NCBI GenBank assembly: GCA_946538835.1
Contig: CAMNGZ010000006.1
Span: 1-33,739, forward strand
Source: an uncultured Clostridium sp.
GTDB taxonomy: Bacteria > Bacillota_I > Bacilli_A > Acholeplasmatales > Anaeroplasmataceae
Direction of reading: 5' to 3'
Length of the DNA: 33,739 nucleotides
The translations under genes were made by a program, and so were the position numbers. The notes below the pieces were generated by a model that saw only the letters and a list, made by a program, of their open reading frames with translations, ran no database searches and was not told the DNA's origin. Positions 1 to 8,707 of the stretch are shown here, piece after piece (the stretch's first letter is position 1; every line of letters starts with the position of its first letter).

Positions 1-1274
1 TATTCACCATCTTGATAATCTATTTTAACTATTACTCTATGTCTAATTAAGCTAGGATCATAAGGTAATAAAACTTGCAAATAATTAGATGAATGACCAA
101 TCACATAATCATCTTTAAATTTTTGTTCAACAATAACCTCTTGGCAAGTTCCTACGAATTTTTTATAGTAATCAACAGTTAATTCATGTGATAATTCGAT
201 TAAACGTTTAACTCTATCTTTCTTAACATTTCCATCAACTTGATTTGGCATTGATGCTGCAGGTGTACCTTCACGTGGTGAGAATGGGAACACATGAAGT
301 TCTGTGAATCCAACTTTCTTGATAAAGTTGTAACAATCCATAAAATCTTCTTCTGTCTCACCAGGGAATCCAACAATGACATCAGTTGTTAAAGAAATAT
401 CCGGTCTAGCTTCACGAATCTTATTCACACGTTCCATAAATTTAGCTGTGTCATAATGTCTATTCATAGCTTTTAACGTCTTATCACTACCAGCTTGAAG
501 TGGAATATGAATGTGACTTGCGATTTTATCACTCTCTTTAATAATTTGGCAAATATCATCATTCACTTCATTAATTTCAATTGATGAAATACGAATACGA
601 TCAAGTCCTGGAACTTCAATCATATCACGAATTAAATCCTTTAAGTGGTATTCAGGGCCATCAGAATAAGCGCCAATATGAATTCCTGATAATACAATTT
701 CTCTATAACCAAGATTAATAACATCAGCTTCTTCTTTTAATACTAAGCCATGTCTTTTAGATCTTACAGGTCCTCTTGCATATGGAATGATGCAATAAGA
801 GCAGAAGTTTGAACAACCATCTTCAATCTTTAAAAATGCTCTTGCGTGGTCAAATTCTGTAACTTCAAGATTTTCATATTCTTTTTGACTACGTTCAGCT
901 AAAATCAAATCAACTCTATGTCTATCATTATTTTTTAACATATCATCAATAAGTTTAACAGCTTGCTTCTTATTACCTGTACCAATTAAGATGTCAGGTT
1001 CTTCCATTTTAACTGCTTGATCCTTATGAGCTTGGGTGAAGCAACCCATAGCACAAACAACAGCATTAGGATTTAAGCTTCTTGCATGTCTAATCATCTT
1101 TCTAGATTTAGCATCAGCTTGATTAGTTACTGAACAAGTATTGATAATATAAGCATCTGCGACCTCATCATCTTTAGTTATCTCATACCCAAGTTTTTTA
1201 AATTCATCTGCTAAAGCATTTGATTCATAAATATTAACTTTGCATCCTAATGTAATAAATCCAATTCTATACAT
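1..1274 (-). CDS. mtaB: tRNA t6A37 methylthiotransferase MtaB (C-terminus cut by window edge)
   Basis: Radical-SAM methylthiotransferase expected to convert t6A37 to ms2t6A37 in ANN-decoding tRNAs. About 424 residues are visible from ATG at 1274; the C-terminal end lies outside the window. My reading of the minus strand starts MYRIGFITLGCKVN and gives the three UPF0004 cysteines (about C11, the Cys of INTCSVT, and the Cys of AMGCFTQ), which bind the auxiliary cluster. The radical-SAM motif follows as CSNFCSYC then IIPYARG, and later the conserved VGFPGETEEDF; the start of a TRAM-like region is visible before the edge. The LGCKVN opening fits MtaB rather than MiaB. The start overlaps the rsmE stop by one base (TAATG), so the two are probably translationally coupled. 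rsmE-mtaB adjacency downstream of dnaJ is the classical Firmicutes order. Confidence 0.93.
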   Translation of the reverse strand, partial: MYRIGFITLGCKVNIYESNALADEFKKLGYEITKDDEVADAYIINTCSVTNQADAKSRKMIRHARSLNPNAVVCAMGCFTQAHKDQAVKMEEPDILIGTGNKKQAVKLIDDMLKNNDRHRVDLILAERSQKEYENLEVTEFDHARAFLKIEDGCSNFCSYCIIPYARGPVRSKRHGLVLKEEADVINLGYREIVLSGIHIGAYSDGPEYHLKDLIRDMIEVPGLDRIRISSIEINEVNDDICQIIKESDKIASHIHIPLQAGSDKTLKAMNRHYDTAKFMERVNKIREARPDISLTTDVIVGFPGETEEDFMDCYNFIKKVGFTELHVFPFSPREGTPAASMPNQVDGNVKKDRVKRLIELSHELTVDYYKKFVGTCQEVIVEQKFKDDYVIGHSSNYLQVLLPYDPSLIRHRVIVKIDYQDGE

Positions 1275-2008
1275 TATTTTAACTCGCTTTCATAAGATAT
1301 ACAGCTTAATGCGTAAAGACTTGCGGTTTCAGTTCTTAAAATACGTTTACCAAGTCCAGCGCAAACAAATCCAAGTCCTGTAAGATACTTAACTTCATCC
1401 TCATCAATTCCACCTTCAGGTCCGATTAAGATAGCAATTGAATCACCTTTATTTAAGCCTTTGATTGCCTTTTTGAATTCTTCTAAGTCGCCATTTTTAG
1501 CAGTTTCTTCATAAGCTAAAACGAGCTTATTGTATTTAGAAAAATCAATTTTCTTTAAATCAATAATACCACCAAAATGAGCCAAACGATTTCTATGACT
1601 TTGTTCACTAGCTTCTTTCATAATCTTATCATATCTAGCAAACTTTGTATCAAGCTTCTTACTATCAATTTTAACAACTGAACGTTTCATATTGACAGCA
1701 TATACTTTATTTACGCCAAGCTCTGTTGAGTGTTTACAAATATCATCAAGCTTGTCACCTTTAGGATATCCTTGATAAATGTCAACAAAAAAAGGTAGTT
1801 CAGTGTCAGACTGAATTACCTCTTCTTTAATAAATTTAACATTATCTTTGTTAATCTCACTAATAGAAGCTAGATACATAACAGATTCATCTGACACTAT
1901 AATCTTATCACCAATACGTGATCTCATTACACTTTTAATGTGGAAAACGTCATCCCCTGTAATAGTACTTTCTTTCATCTCTAATTGACTAACAAAATAT
2001 TGTTGCAT
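1274..2008 (-). CDS. rsmE: 16S rRNA (uracil1498-N3)-methyltransferase RsmE
   Basis: SPOUT-class methyltransferase that makes m3U1498 in 16S rRNA using S-adenosylmethionine. It is 244 residues, normal for the family. The N-terminal part is the PUA-like domain (starts MQQYFVSQLEMKES). The C-terminal knotted SAM site shows LIGPEGGIDEDEV near residue 195 and GLGKRILRTETA near residue 220, the two hallmark motifs. ATG at 2008 follows an AAAGGAAA ribosome site. The gene is 13 bases behind an unknown membrane protein and overlaps mtaB by one base. In many Firmicutes prmA sits directly upstream of rsmE; here it does not. Confidence 0.95.
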   Translation of the reverse strand: MQQYFVSQLEMKESTITGDDVFHIKSVMRSRIGDKIIVSDESVMYLASISEINKDNVKFIKEEVIQSDTELPFFVDIYQGYPKGDKLDDICKHSTELGVNKVYAVNMKRSVVKIDSKKLDTKFARYDKIMKEASEQSHRNRLAHFGGIIDLKKIDFSKYNKLVLAYEETAKNGDLEEFKKAIKGLNKGDSIAILIGPEGGIDEDEVKYLTGLGFVCAGLGKRILRTETASLYALSCISYESELK

Positions 2009-2021
2009 AAATTAATTTCCT

Positions 2022-2660
2022 TTACTTCTTATCGTCGTGATTCTTTTTAGCAATAGTCGCAACAGTTAATGCTGATAAAGATACAGCAAAAACATTAAGT
2101 GGAGTTGCGCATGTTTGGAATAAGGCTACAAAGAAATCTTGACCATTACTTGTTATATGGATACTAGCAAATACAATAGATATAAATCCTAAGAAACAGA
2201 AAATCCAAGCTAAAGTATAAATAAGGTTTAAACCAAAACTTGATTGATGCTTATGAGCATTTAATAGCTTATCAAATGTTTCTTCATCTACATTATCGAT
2301 TTCAACAATGTCATAACCATAAACTTTCTTATTACCTTCTTTATCTTCTTCATCTAAGACTTCGATATAATATAAAGTATTATCTACAACATTTTCATAT
2401 AATTCATGATCTTTGTACTTTTTAGCATATTCAAGCTTCTTTAAGTCATTGAAGTTAAGTTCTCCAACCTTTTTTTGATATTGGTCGAAGCAACCAAGAC
2501 GAATTAATTCTTTCGCTCTAACAACCTTAAGTCTAGCTTCATCAGAAAATAAAAGTTTTTGATATTCTTTTAATTTAGTATTTTCTTCAATCTTATCATT
2601 TGTGATATCTAATGTAACTAATTCTTCATTACTTTCATCATTTTTTAAAATTTCTGCCAT
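2022..2660 (-). CDS. Unknown protein with two C-terminal membrane segments
   Basis: I do not recognise this 212-residue protein. Residues 1 to about 140 are hydrophilic and rich in Glu, Lys and Asp (starts MAEILKNDESNEELVTLD), with long stretches likely to be helical. Two membrane helices follow: one around residues 145-170 (contains LIYTLAWIFCFLGF) and one around 178-203 (contains FAVSLSALTVATIA), ending in a short lysine-rich tail. No signal peptide is evident, so it may be a tail-anchored hairpin with the N-terminal domain in the cytoplasm. AGGAAG precedes ATG at 2660. It is the first gene of an operon with rsmE and mtaB, in the position where prmA is found in related genomes, but it has no methyltransferase motif. 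Function unknown. Confidence 0.8.
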   Translation of the reverse strand: MAEILKNDESNEELVTLDITNDKIEENTKLKEYQKLLFSDEARLKVVRAKELIRLGCFDQYQKKVGELNFNDLKKLEYAKKYKDHELYENVVDNTLYYIEVLDEEDKEGNKKVYGYDIVEIDNVDEETFDKLLNAHKHQSSFGLNLIYTLAWIFCFLGFISIVFASIHITSNGQDFFVALFQTCATPLNVFAVSLSALTVATIAKKNHDDKK

Positions 2661-2668
2661 AATTTCAT

Positions 2669-2699
2669 CTTCCTTTTTAATACTAAAAAAATTATATCA
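2669..2699 (-). promoter_or_regulatory. Promoter and RBS of the unknown-rsmE-mtaB operon
   Basis: Reading the minus strand, TGA-TATAAT (2699 to 2691) is an extended -10 box. The ribosome site AGGAAG is at 2674-2669, ahead of ATG 2660. No good -35 is seen; that position falls inside the dnaJ terminator stem. The promoter lets these genes be expressed independently of the heat-shock operon. Confidence 0.55.
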
Positions 2700-2707
2700 T
2701 ATGAAAT

Positions 2708-2735
2708 AAAAAAAAGAAAGACGAAACGTCTTTCT
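2708..2735 (-). terminator. Rho-independent terminator of the hrcA-dnaJ operon
   Basis: On the minus strand AGAAAGACG, a TTT loop and CGTCTTTCT form a perfect 9-bp stem (2735 to 2715), followed by a T-run. It lies about 65 bases beyond the dnaJ stop and just ahead of the promoter for the next operon. Confidence 0.88.
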
Positions 2736-2801
2736 CTTATATTATTCAAATCAATTAAAGAAATAATATCATTAGAATTTATTTAATATAATAATCCAAT
2801 T

Positions 2802-3938
2802 TTACTTCTTACCTTGGAAGAAATCTTTAATTTTATCCCATCCAGATTTTTTATTGCTAGATTTATAAGAAGCATCAAATTTCTTTAATAATTCTTCTTG
2901 TTCACTAGTTAAAGATTGAGGAGTCTCAACCTTAACAATGACATATTCATCTCCACGTGAACCAGACTTAGGATCCTTAACACCTTTACCTCTTAAACGA
3001 AGCTTAGTTCCAGATTGAATTCCCTTAGGAATCTTAACAGAAACAGCATCAGAAATTGTTGGGATATCAAGTGTAGTACCAAGTGCAGCTTGTGCAAATG
3101 AAATAGGTGCATCGATATAGATATCATTACCTTCACGAGTAAAGTATTGATGCTTTTCAACATGGAATGTGATATATAAATCACCATTTTCAGCACCATT
3201 ATCGCCAGCCATACCTTTACCAGGTACACGAAGAGTCATACCCTCATCAATACCTTCTGGAATTGTAATTTCAATATCTTTAGTCTTACGAACTTTACCA
3301 CGTCCTGAACATTGTGGACAAACCTTATCAATTTGTTGACCAGTACCATGACACTTAGGACAAGTAGTTTGTGTACGAGCTACACCAAGAATAGTTCTTT
3401 GTTGAACAAAGACATATCCTTGACCATTACATTGGCTACAAGTATGAATATCAGATTTTGAATAAGCACCTGTACCGCCACAAGCTGTACATGCTTCATC
3501 AACACTAACTCTGATAATCTTCTTACAACCATGAACTGCTTCATCAAATGTGATAGTCATAGACTTCTCAACATCTTGACCACGTTGATTATGTCTTTGT
3601 CTACTTTGACTTCTACCGCCGCCAAAGAAACTTGAGAATATATCCTCAAATCCACCAAATCCGCCGAATCCTTCACCGAATGGGTTGCCACCACCGGCTC
3701 CACCAAATCCTTGAGTTGGATCATTGAATCCATATTGGTCATATCTAGCTCTCTTATCTTTATCTGAAAGAACACCATAAGCTTCATTAATTTCAGCAAA
3801 CTTTTGTTCAGCATCAGGAGCTTTGTTAACATCTGGGTGATATTGACGAGCTAATTTACGATAAGCTCTTTTAATTTCGTCGTCAGTAGCGCTCTTAGAA
3901 ACGCCAAGAACGTCATAATAGTCTCTTTTATCAGCCAT
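2802..3938 (-). CDS. dnaJ: Chaperone protein DnaJ (Hsp40)
   Basis: Type I Hsp40 co-chaperone: binds unfolded substrates and stimulates DnaK ATPase. It is 378 residues, the usual length. The order is a J-domain at residues 1-70 (HPD motif near 35), a Gly/Phe-rich linker (about 75-110), four CxxCxGxG zinc repeats between about 147 and 215 ([32 protein letters not shown]), then the two beta-barrel substrate domains. All eight zinc cysteines are present. ATG at 3938 is preceded by GTGAGGT. It is the last gene of the hrcA-grpE-dnaK-dnaJ operon, 64 bases after dnaK, with a terminator-like hairpin in the gap. Heat-inducible control through HrcA is expected. Confidence 0.98.
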   Translation of the reverse strand: MADKRDYYDVLGVSKSATDDEIKRAYRKLARQYHPDVNKAPDAEQKFAEINEAYGVLSDKDKRARYDQYGFNDPTQGFGGAGGGNPFGEGFGGFGGFEDIFSSFFGGGRSQSRQRHNQRGQDVEKSMTITFDEAVHGCKKIIRVSVDEACTACGGTGAYSKSDIHTCSQCNGQGYVFVQQRTILGVARTQTTCPKCHGTGQQIDKVCPQCSGRGKVRKTKDIEITIPEGIDEGMTLRVPGKGMAGDNGAENGDLYITFHVEKHQYFTREGNDIYIDAPISFAQAALGTTLDIPTISDAVSVKIPKGIQSGTKLRLRGKGVKDPKSGSRGDEYVIVKVETPQSLTSEQEELLKKFDASYKSSNKKSGWDKIKDFFQGKK

Positions 3939-3956
3939 GATTTTACCTCACATACA

Positions 3957-3985
3957 TAAAAACTAGAGAGCCTTACAGCCCTCTA
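3957..3985 (-). terminator. Terminator-like hairpin between dnaK and dnaJ
   Basis: On the minus strand an 8-bp stem (TAGAGGGC with GCTCTCTA, one G-U pair; 3985 to 3964) encloses a 6-base loop and is followed by GTTTTT. It sits in the 64-base gap between the dnaK stop and dnaJ. The short T-run suggests partial termination or an RNA-processing or stability element that lowers dnaJ relative to dnaK. Confidence 0.5.
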
Positions 3986-4002
3986 ATTTCTTAATTTATT
4001 TA

Positions 4003-5856
<1,854 letters not shown>

Positions 5857-5862
5857 TTATAA

Positions 5863-6465
5863 TTATTCTGATACTTTAACCATTGCTGGTCTTAGTAAGT
5901 GTTCTTTATACATATAACCTGTTTGTAATACTTCGATTACTTGACCAGGTTTTACGCCGTCTACTTTTTCTTTAGACATAGCTTGCATAAATTTTGGATC
6001 AAATTCCTCATTTAATGCTTTTATTTCTTTAACACCATCACGAGATAAGATGTCATTAATTTGATCACTAATCATCTTAAATCCAAATAAGAAGTTTTGA
6101 ACTTCTGGAGTTGGATTTTGAGTCATATTGATAACCTTTGATAACATATCAAGTGGTGTTATTAAATCATTAATTAAACTTTGTGAAGCATATTTTCTGT
6201 CTTCCTTAGATTGTTCAATTAGTCTCTTTCTAATATTATCTAAGTCAGCACGAGCTTTTAAATATTCTTCAGCATCAGACTTAACTTTTTGTTCAAGTTC
6301 AGCGACACGAGCTTTTAATTTCTCGTTTTCAACTTCAACATGAGTTTTCTTAGTCTTCTTATCTTCTTTTACAGACTTTTTATCATCTTTTTCATCAACA
6401 GAGTCTTTTTCAGGAACTTCTGTCACTTTTTCATCTTTTAAAGCTTCATCCTTTGTTTCGCTCAT
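5863..6465 (-). CDS. grpE: Nucleotide exchange factor GrpE
   Basis: Co-chaperone that releases ADP from DnaK. It is 200 residues from ATG 6465. The first 55 or so residues are a disordered, charged Glu/Asp/Lys segment. A long coiled coil follows (about 58-120, includes AEEYLKARADLDNIRKR), then the beta-wing head (PLDMLSKV through GYMYKEHLLRPAMVKVSE), which is the family signature. I prefer ATG 6465 (MSETKDEALK) to upstream in-frame starts, which lie inside hrcA, because AGAAGGAGT sits just ahead of it. The gap to the hrcA stop is 4 bases, so the genes are likely coupled. Confidence 0.97.
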   Translation of the reverse strand: MSETKDEALKDEKVTEVPEKDSVDEKDDKKSVKEDKKTKKTHVEVENEKLKARVAELEQKVKSDAEEYLKARADLDNIRKRLIEQSKEDRKYASQSLINDLITPLDMLSKVINMTQNPTPEVQNFLFGFKMISDQINDILSRDGVKEIKALNEEFDPKFMQAMSKEKVDGVKPGQVIEVLQTGYMYKEHLLRPAMVKVSE

Positions 6466-6469
6466 TTGA

Positions 6470-7489
6470 CTACTCCTTCTTATATAATTTACCAATTCCG
6501 CTAGCAGCGTACTCAATCAATGGGAACACCTTACTGTAATTCATTCTAACAGGACCTATAACACATAAGAAGCCGTATTCATTAGTGTCAATTGTATAAG
6601 GCATAGTGACGATTGAACAGTTCTTCAAATTCTTGTCAGCGTTGTCGCTACCAATGTGTACCGTCAAACCACCACTAGAATTTCTTAACAATTTTCTAAC
6701 AGATTCTTCATCAATCATTTTGATGATACATTCCATAGATTCATGTGTCATGAATTCAGGTTGGTTGAATATTTTTGTTAAACCAGATTGATAGAATTCA
6801 GATTCTTCAAATCTTGAGAAAGCTTTAATCAAGAAATTTAAGATATCGTCTCTAAAATCAACCATTTGTCTTATTCTTGGCTTTAATGCTTCTTTTGTTA
6901 AGACATCATTAATCTCTAAAATTGATTTGTCATACATAGCGATATCAAACATATCAATTAACTTTAATAAATCATCTGTTTTATATTCACTAGGTATCTC
7001 AATTATTTGAGATTGAACTTTTCCACCGCTTGTTACAATTAATAATAAGCAATGATTTTTATCAAGTGGAACAATTTCCATCTTCTTAACAGTTTGATAG
7101 TTTGCAGACGCACCAAGAACAGCTGCCATATAACCGGTGTAATCAGAAATAAAATTAACGACATCTTTGATTTTCTCAAAGACTTCTTTAGATTTATTTG
7201 CTAATAAGTTATCGATTATAGGGAAAGCATTTGCAACTTCACTATCACGAGTGAATAAGTTTTCAACATAGAACTTGTATCCAACTTCACTTGGGATTCT
7301 ACCTGAAGAGGTATGTGTTTTTTCTAGATATCCAGTCTCTTCCAAGTGCTGCATATCATAACGAAGTGTTGCAGACGAAAAATTCAAATATGGTTTAGAT
7401 GTTAAATTCTTCGATCCAACTGGTTCGTTAGTTTTAATATACTCATCAACAATCGCTTTTAGAATAAGCTTTTGTCTATCAGTAATCAC
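6470..7489 (-). CDS. hrcA: Heat-inducible transcription repressor HrcA
   Basis: Repressor that binds CIRCE operators and is kept active by GroEL. From GTG 7489 it has 339 residues, typical of the family. The N-terminal winged-helix domain (ITDRQKLILKAIVDEYI, then SATLRYDMQHLEETGYL, TSSGRIPSEVGYKFYV) is well conserved; the GAF-like regulatory domain and C-terminal dimerisation part (PIEYAASGI-like end) follow. GTG 7489 is preferred because GAGGTGG sits directly upstream and the protein then begins at the conserved ITDRQ. The other in-frame GTG at 7510 lies within the CIRCE operator. First gene of hrcA-grpE-dnaK-dnaJ; it should autoregulate through the two CIRCE elements upstream. Confidence 0.96.
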   Translation of the reverse strand: MITDRQKLILKAIVDEYIKTNEPVGSKNLTSKPYLNFSSATLRYDMQHLEETGYLEKTHTSSGRIPSEVGYKFYVENLFTRDSEVANAFPIIDNLLANKSKEVFEKIKDVVNFISDYTGYMAAVLGASANYQTVKKMEIVPLDKNHCLLLIVTSGGKVQSQIIEIPSEYKTDDLLKLIDMFDIAMYDKSILEINDVLTKEALKPRIRQMVDFRDDILNFLIKAFSRFEESEFYQSGLTKIFNQPEFMTHESMECIIKMIDEESVRKLLRNSSGGLTVHIGSDNADKNLKNCSIVTMPYTIDTNEYGFLCVIGPVRMNYSKVFPLIEYAASGIGKLYKKE

Positions 7490-7503
7490 GCTACCACCTC
7501 TTT

Positions 7504-7530
7504 TTAGCACTTCTCAATCTCAAGTGCAAC
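7504..7530. promoter_or_regulatory. CIRCE operator 1 (promoter-distal, at transcription start)
   Basis: TTAGCACTT, 9 spacer bases, then AAGTGCAAC. This matches the CIRCE consensus TTAGCACTC-N9-GAGTGCTAA with a few changes at the ends. It lies just downstream of the hrcA -10 box, covering the expected transcription start, and should bind HrcA. Confidence 0.92.
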
Positions 7531-7533
7531 TAT

Positions 7534-7562
7534 ATTATAACTATTTTGATTAGCACTGTCAA
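7534..7562 (-). promoter_or_regulatory. SigA-type promoter of hrcA-grpE-dnaK-dnaJ
   Basis: On the minus strand TTGACA (7562 to 7557), a 17-base spacer and TATAAT (7539 to 7534) form a perfect consensus vegetative promoter. The -35 box lies within CIRCE 2, and the -10 box lies between the two CIRCE elements. Repression by HrcA would block polymerase directly. Confidence 0.93.
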
Positions 7563-7576
7563 CAAGTTAGTGCCAA
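7550..7576. promoter_or_regulatory. CIRCE operator 2 (overlaps the -35 box)
   Basis: TTAGCACTG, 9 spacer bases, then TAGTGCCAA: a second CIRCE inverted repeat whose spacer and left arm contain the hrcA -35 hexamer. Its centre is 46 bases from that of CIRCE 1. Confidence 0.88.
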
Positions 7577-7592
7577 AATATTTTCTATTATC

Positions 7593-7635
7593 AAAAATAA
7601 AAAAGTGTATCAACACATCCGATGTATCAATACAC
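7593..7635 (-). terminator. Terminator of the MBL-fold hydrolase gene
   Basis: On the minus strand bases 7635 to 7605 form a 14-bp stem including a few G-U pairs, with a 3-base CGG loop. A T-rich run (TTTTTTATTTTT) follows. It begins 5 bases past the stop codon and separates this gene from the hrcA promoter. Confidence 0.85.
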
Positions 7636-7640
7636 AATAA

Positions 7641-8243
7641 TTATCTTAAAAATGGATTATATTTCTTCTCAAAAGAGATAGTAGTTGCAACCCCATGCCC
7701 TGGATATACAATAGTTTTATCAGGAAGATTCTTTAATCTTTCAAGTGATTTAACTAAAGATGACATATCACCCGTTTCAAAATCGGTTCTACCAACTCCC
7801 ACTTGAAATAATGTATCACCAGAAAAAAGGATAGAATTATTAAATAAATAACACATAGAACCTATTGTATGACCTGGTGTATGAAGGCACTTAATATTAA
7901 ACCCTATCAAATTAATTGAATCATTATCTTTAAGAAGATGAAGCTTTAACTTACTCAATTCAAAAGGCACATATCCTAGTTTTTCAGCATAAAGACTTTT
8001 ATGAGGATCTTTAAAAAAATCAAGTTCAGATTCACAAATATAAACATCTTTATCTAGAAAATGATGTAATCCATCAATATGGTCAATATGTCCATGAGTT
8101 AATAATATAGCCTTAACATCATATTTATTAATATCATCCATATATGAATCTAACCCTTCTCCTGGGTCAATTACGATAGCATCAGTACCATTATTTATTA
8201 AATAAGTATTTTCCATAAATGGACCATTAGTATAAGTTTCCAT
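7641..8243 (-). CDS. Metallo-beta-lactamase-fold hydrolase (glyoxalase II-like)
   Basis: A small single-domain MBL-fold hydrolase of 200 residues, similar in size and motifs to the YcbL/glyoxalase II-like group. Metal ligands are visible: THGHIDH (the THxHxDH motif, near residue 50), HTPGHT (third His), FSGDTLF (bridging Asp) and YPGHG (last His). The substrate is likely a thioester such as S-lactoylglutathione or a bacillithiol-type analogue, but this group is biochemically diverse, so only the fold is secure. ATG 8243 has AAGGAT 4 bases upstream. It is a single-gene unit with its own promoter and terminator, between rpmG and the hrcA operon. Confidence 0.88.
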   Translation of the reverse strand: METYTNGPFMENTYLINNGTDAIVIDPGEGLDSYMDDINKYDVKAILLTHGHIDHIDGLHHFLDKDVYICESELDFFKDPHKSLYAEKLGYVPFELSKLKLHLLKDNDSINLIGFNIKCLHTPGHTIGSMCYLFNNSILFSGDTLFQVGVGRTDFETGDMSSLVKSLERLKNLPDKTIVYPGHGVATTISFEKKYNPFLR

Positions 8244-8285
8244 ATAATCCTTCTTTCTAAGGATATTTTGTATTCCTTATATAAT

Positions 8286-8294
8286 ATTATACCA
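8286..8294 (-). promoter_or_regulatory. Extended -10 promoter of the MBL-fold hydrolase
   Basis: On the minus strand TGG-TATAAT (8294 to 8286), an extended -10 box, lies about 40 bases upstream of ATG 8243. No clear -35 is visible. Confidence 0.55.
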
Positions 8295-8322
8295 AAAATG
8301 ATTAAAATTAAATATTTCCTTG

Positions 8323-8355
8323 TAAAAAGAAAAAAAGCTTTGAAATCAAAGCTTT
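8323..8355 (-). terminator. Terminator of rpmG
   Basis: On the minus strand AAAGCTTTGA, a TT loop and TCAAAGCTTT (8355 to 8334) form a perfect 10-bp stem, then TTTTCTTTTT. The stem starts inside the rpmG stop codon. Confidence 0.88.
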
Positions 8356-8503
8356 ACTTCTTTTCTCTGTGTAATGTTTGCTTCTTGCAATGGTTGCAAT
8401 ATTTCTTGAACTCAATTCTTTCAGGATTAAGTTTCTTGTTCTTATCTGTATGATAATTTTCATTACCACATTCTGTGCAAACTAATGTTACTAAATCACG
8501 CAT
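8354..8503 (-). CDS. rpmG: 50S ribosomal protein L33 (zinc-binding form)
   Basis: A 49-residue ribosomal protein L33 (starts [14 protein letters not shown] and ends with a basic tail). The two CxxC pairs, C9/C12 and C36/C39, make the zinc ribbon of the C+ type. The middle [18 protein letters not shown] is the usual L33 core. ATG 8503 follows a strong GGAGGG ribosome site. Many low-GC Firmicutes also carry a cysteine-free copy used when zinc is scarce; none is in this window. It is a monocistronic gene with a clear promoter and terminator. Confidence 0.95.
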   Translation of the reverse strand: MRDLVTLVCTECGNENYHTDKNKKLNPERIEFKKYCNHCKKQTLHREKK

Positions 8504-8546
8504 CTTTATCCCTCCAGACTACTCATGTGTGAGTGTATGCTTGATA

Positions 8547-8575
8547 ATTATATCAAATATAATAAATTATTTCAA
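8547..8575 (-). promoter_or_regulatory. SigA-type promoter of rpmG
   Basis: On the minus strand TTGAAA (8575 to 8570), a 17-base spacer and TATAAT (8552 to 8547) with a TG at the extended -10 position. The transcript would have a leader of roughly 35-40 bases, with a small ACTCA/TGAGT hairpin at about 8521-8534. Confidence 0.8.
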
Positions 8576-8598
8576 GTTTTAATAACCGATGATAATTA

Positions 8599-8616
8599 TA
8601 ATCTATATTTAGATTA
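8599..8616. repeat. Perfect 7-4-7 inverted repeat between rpmG and ispG
   Basis: TAATCTA, TATT, TAGATTA: an 18-base palindrome in the divergent rpmG/ispG gap. It could be an operator, but AT-rich sequence makes short palindromes easy to find by chance. Confidence 0.3.
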
Positions 8617-8681
8617 AACTCAATACCCTTTTAATAAAAAATGAATTGTTTTTATCTCTATTCATTCTTGCATGTATTTTA

Positions 8682-8702
8682 TGCTATAATTAGTTCGGTG
8701 AT
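8682..8702 (+). promoter_or_regulatory. Promoter-RBS module of ispG
   Basis: TGC-TATAAT (extended -10, TATAAT at 8685-8690), 6 bases, then GGTGAT (8697-8702) 5 bases before ATG 8708. A transcript starting about 7 bases after the -10 box would begin at GGTGAT, giving a leader of only about 11 bases. Confidence 0.75.
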
Positions 8703-8707
8703 TTATT

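Noticed and set aside
200-382. Short open frame inside mtaB
   Set aside because: It is a shadow frame of the clear radical-SAM gene and encodes no recognisable feature.
2022-2660. Idea that the 212-residue protein is a divergent PrmA
   Set aside because: It has no SAM-binding motif and ends in two membrane helices; only its position is like prmA.
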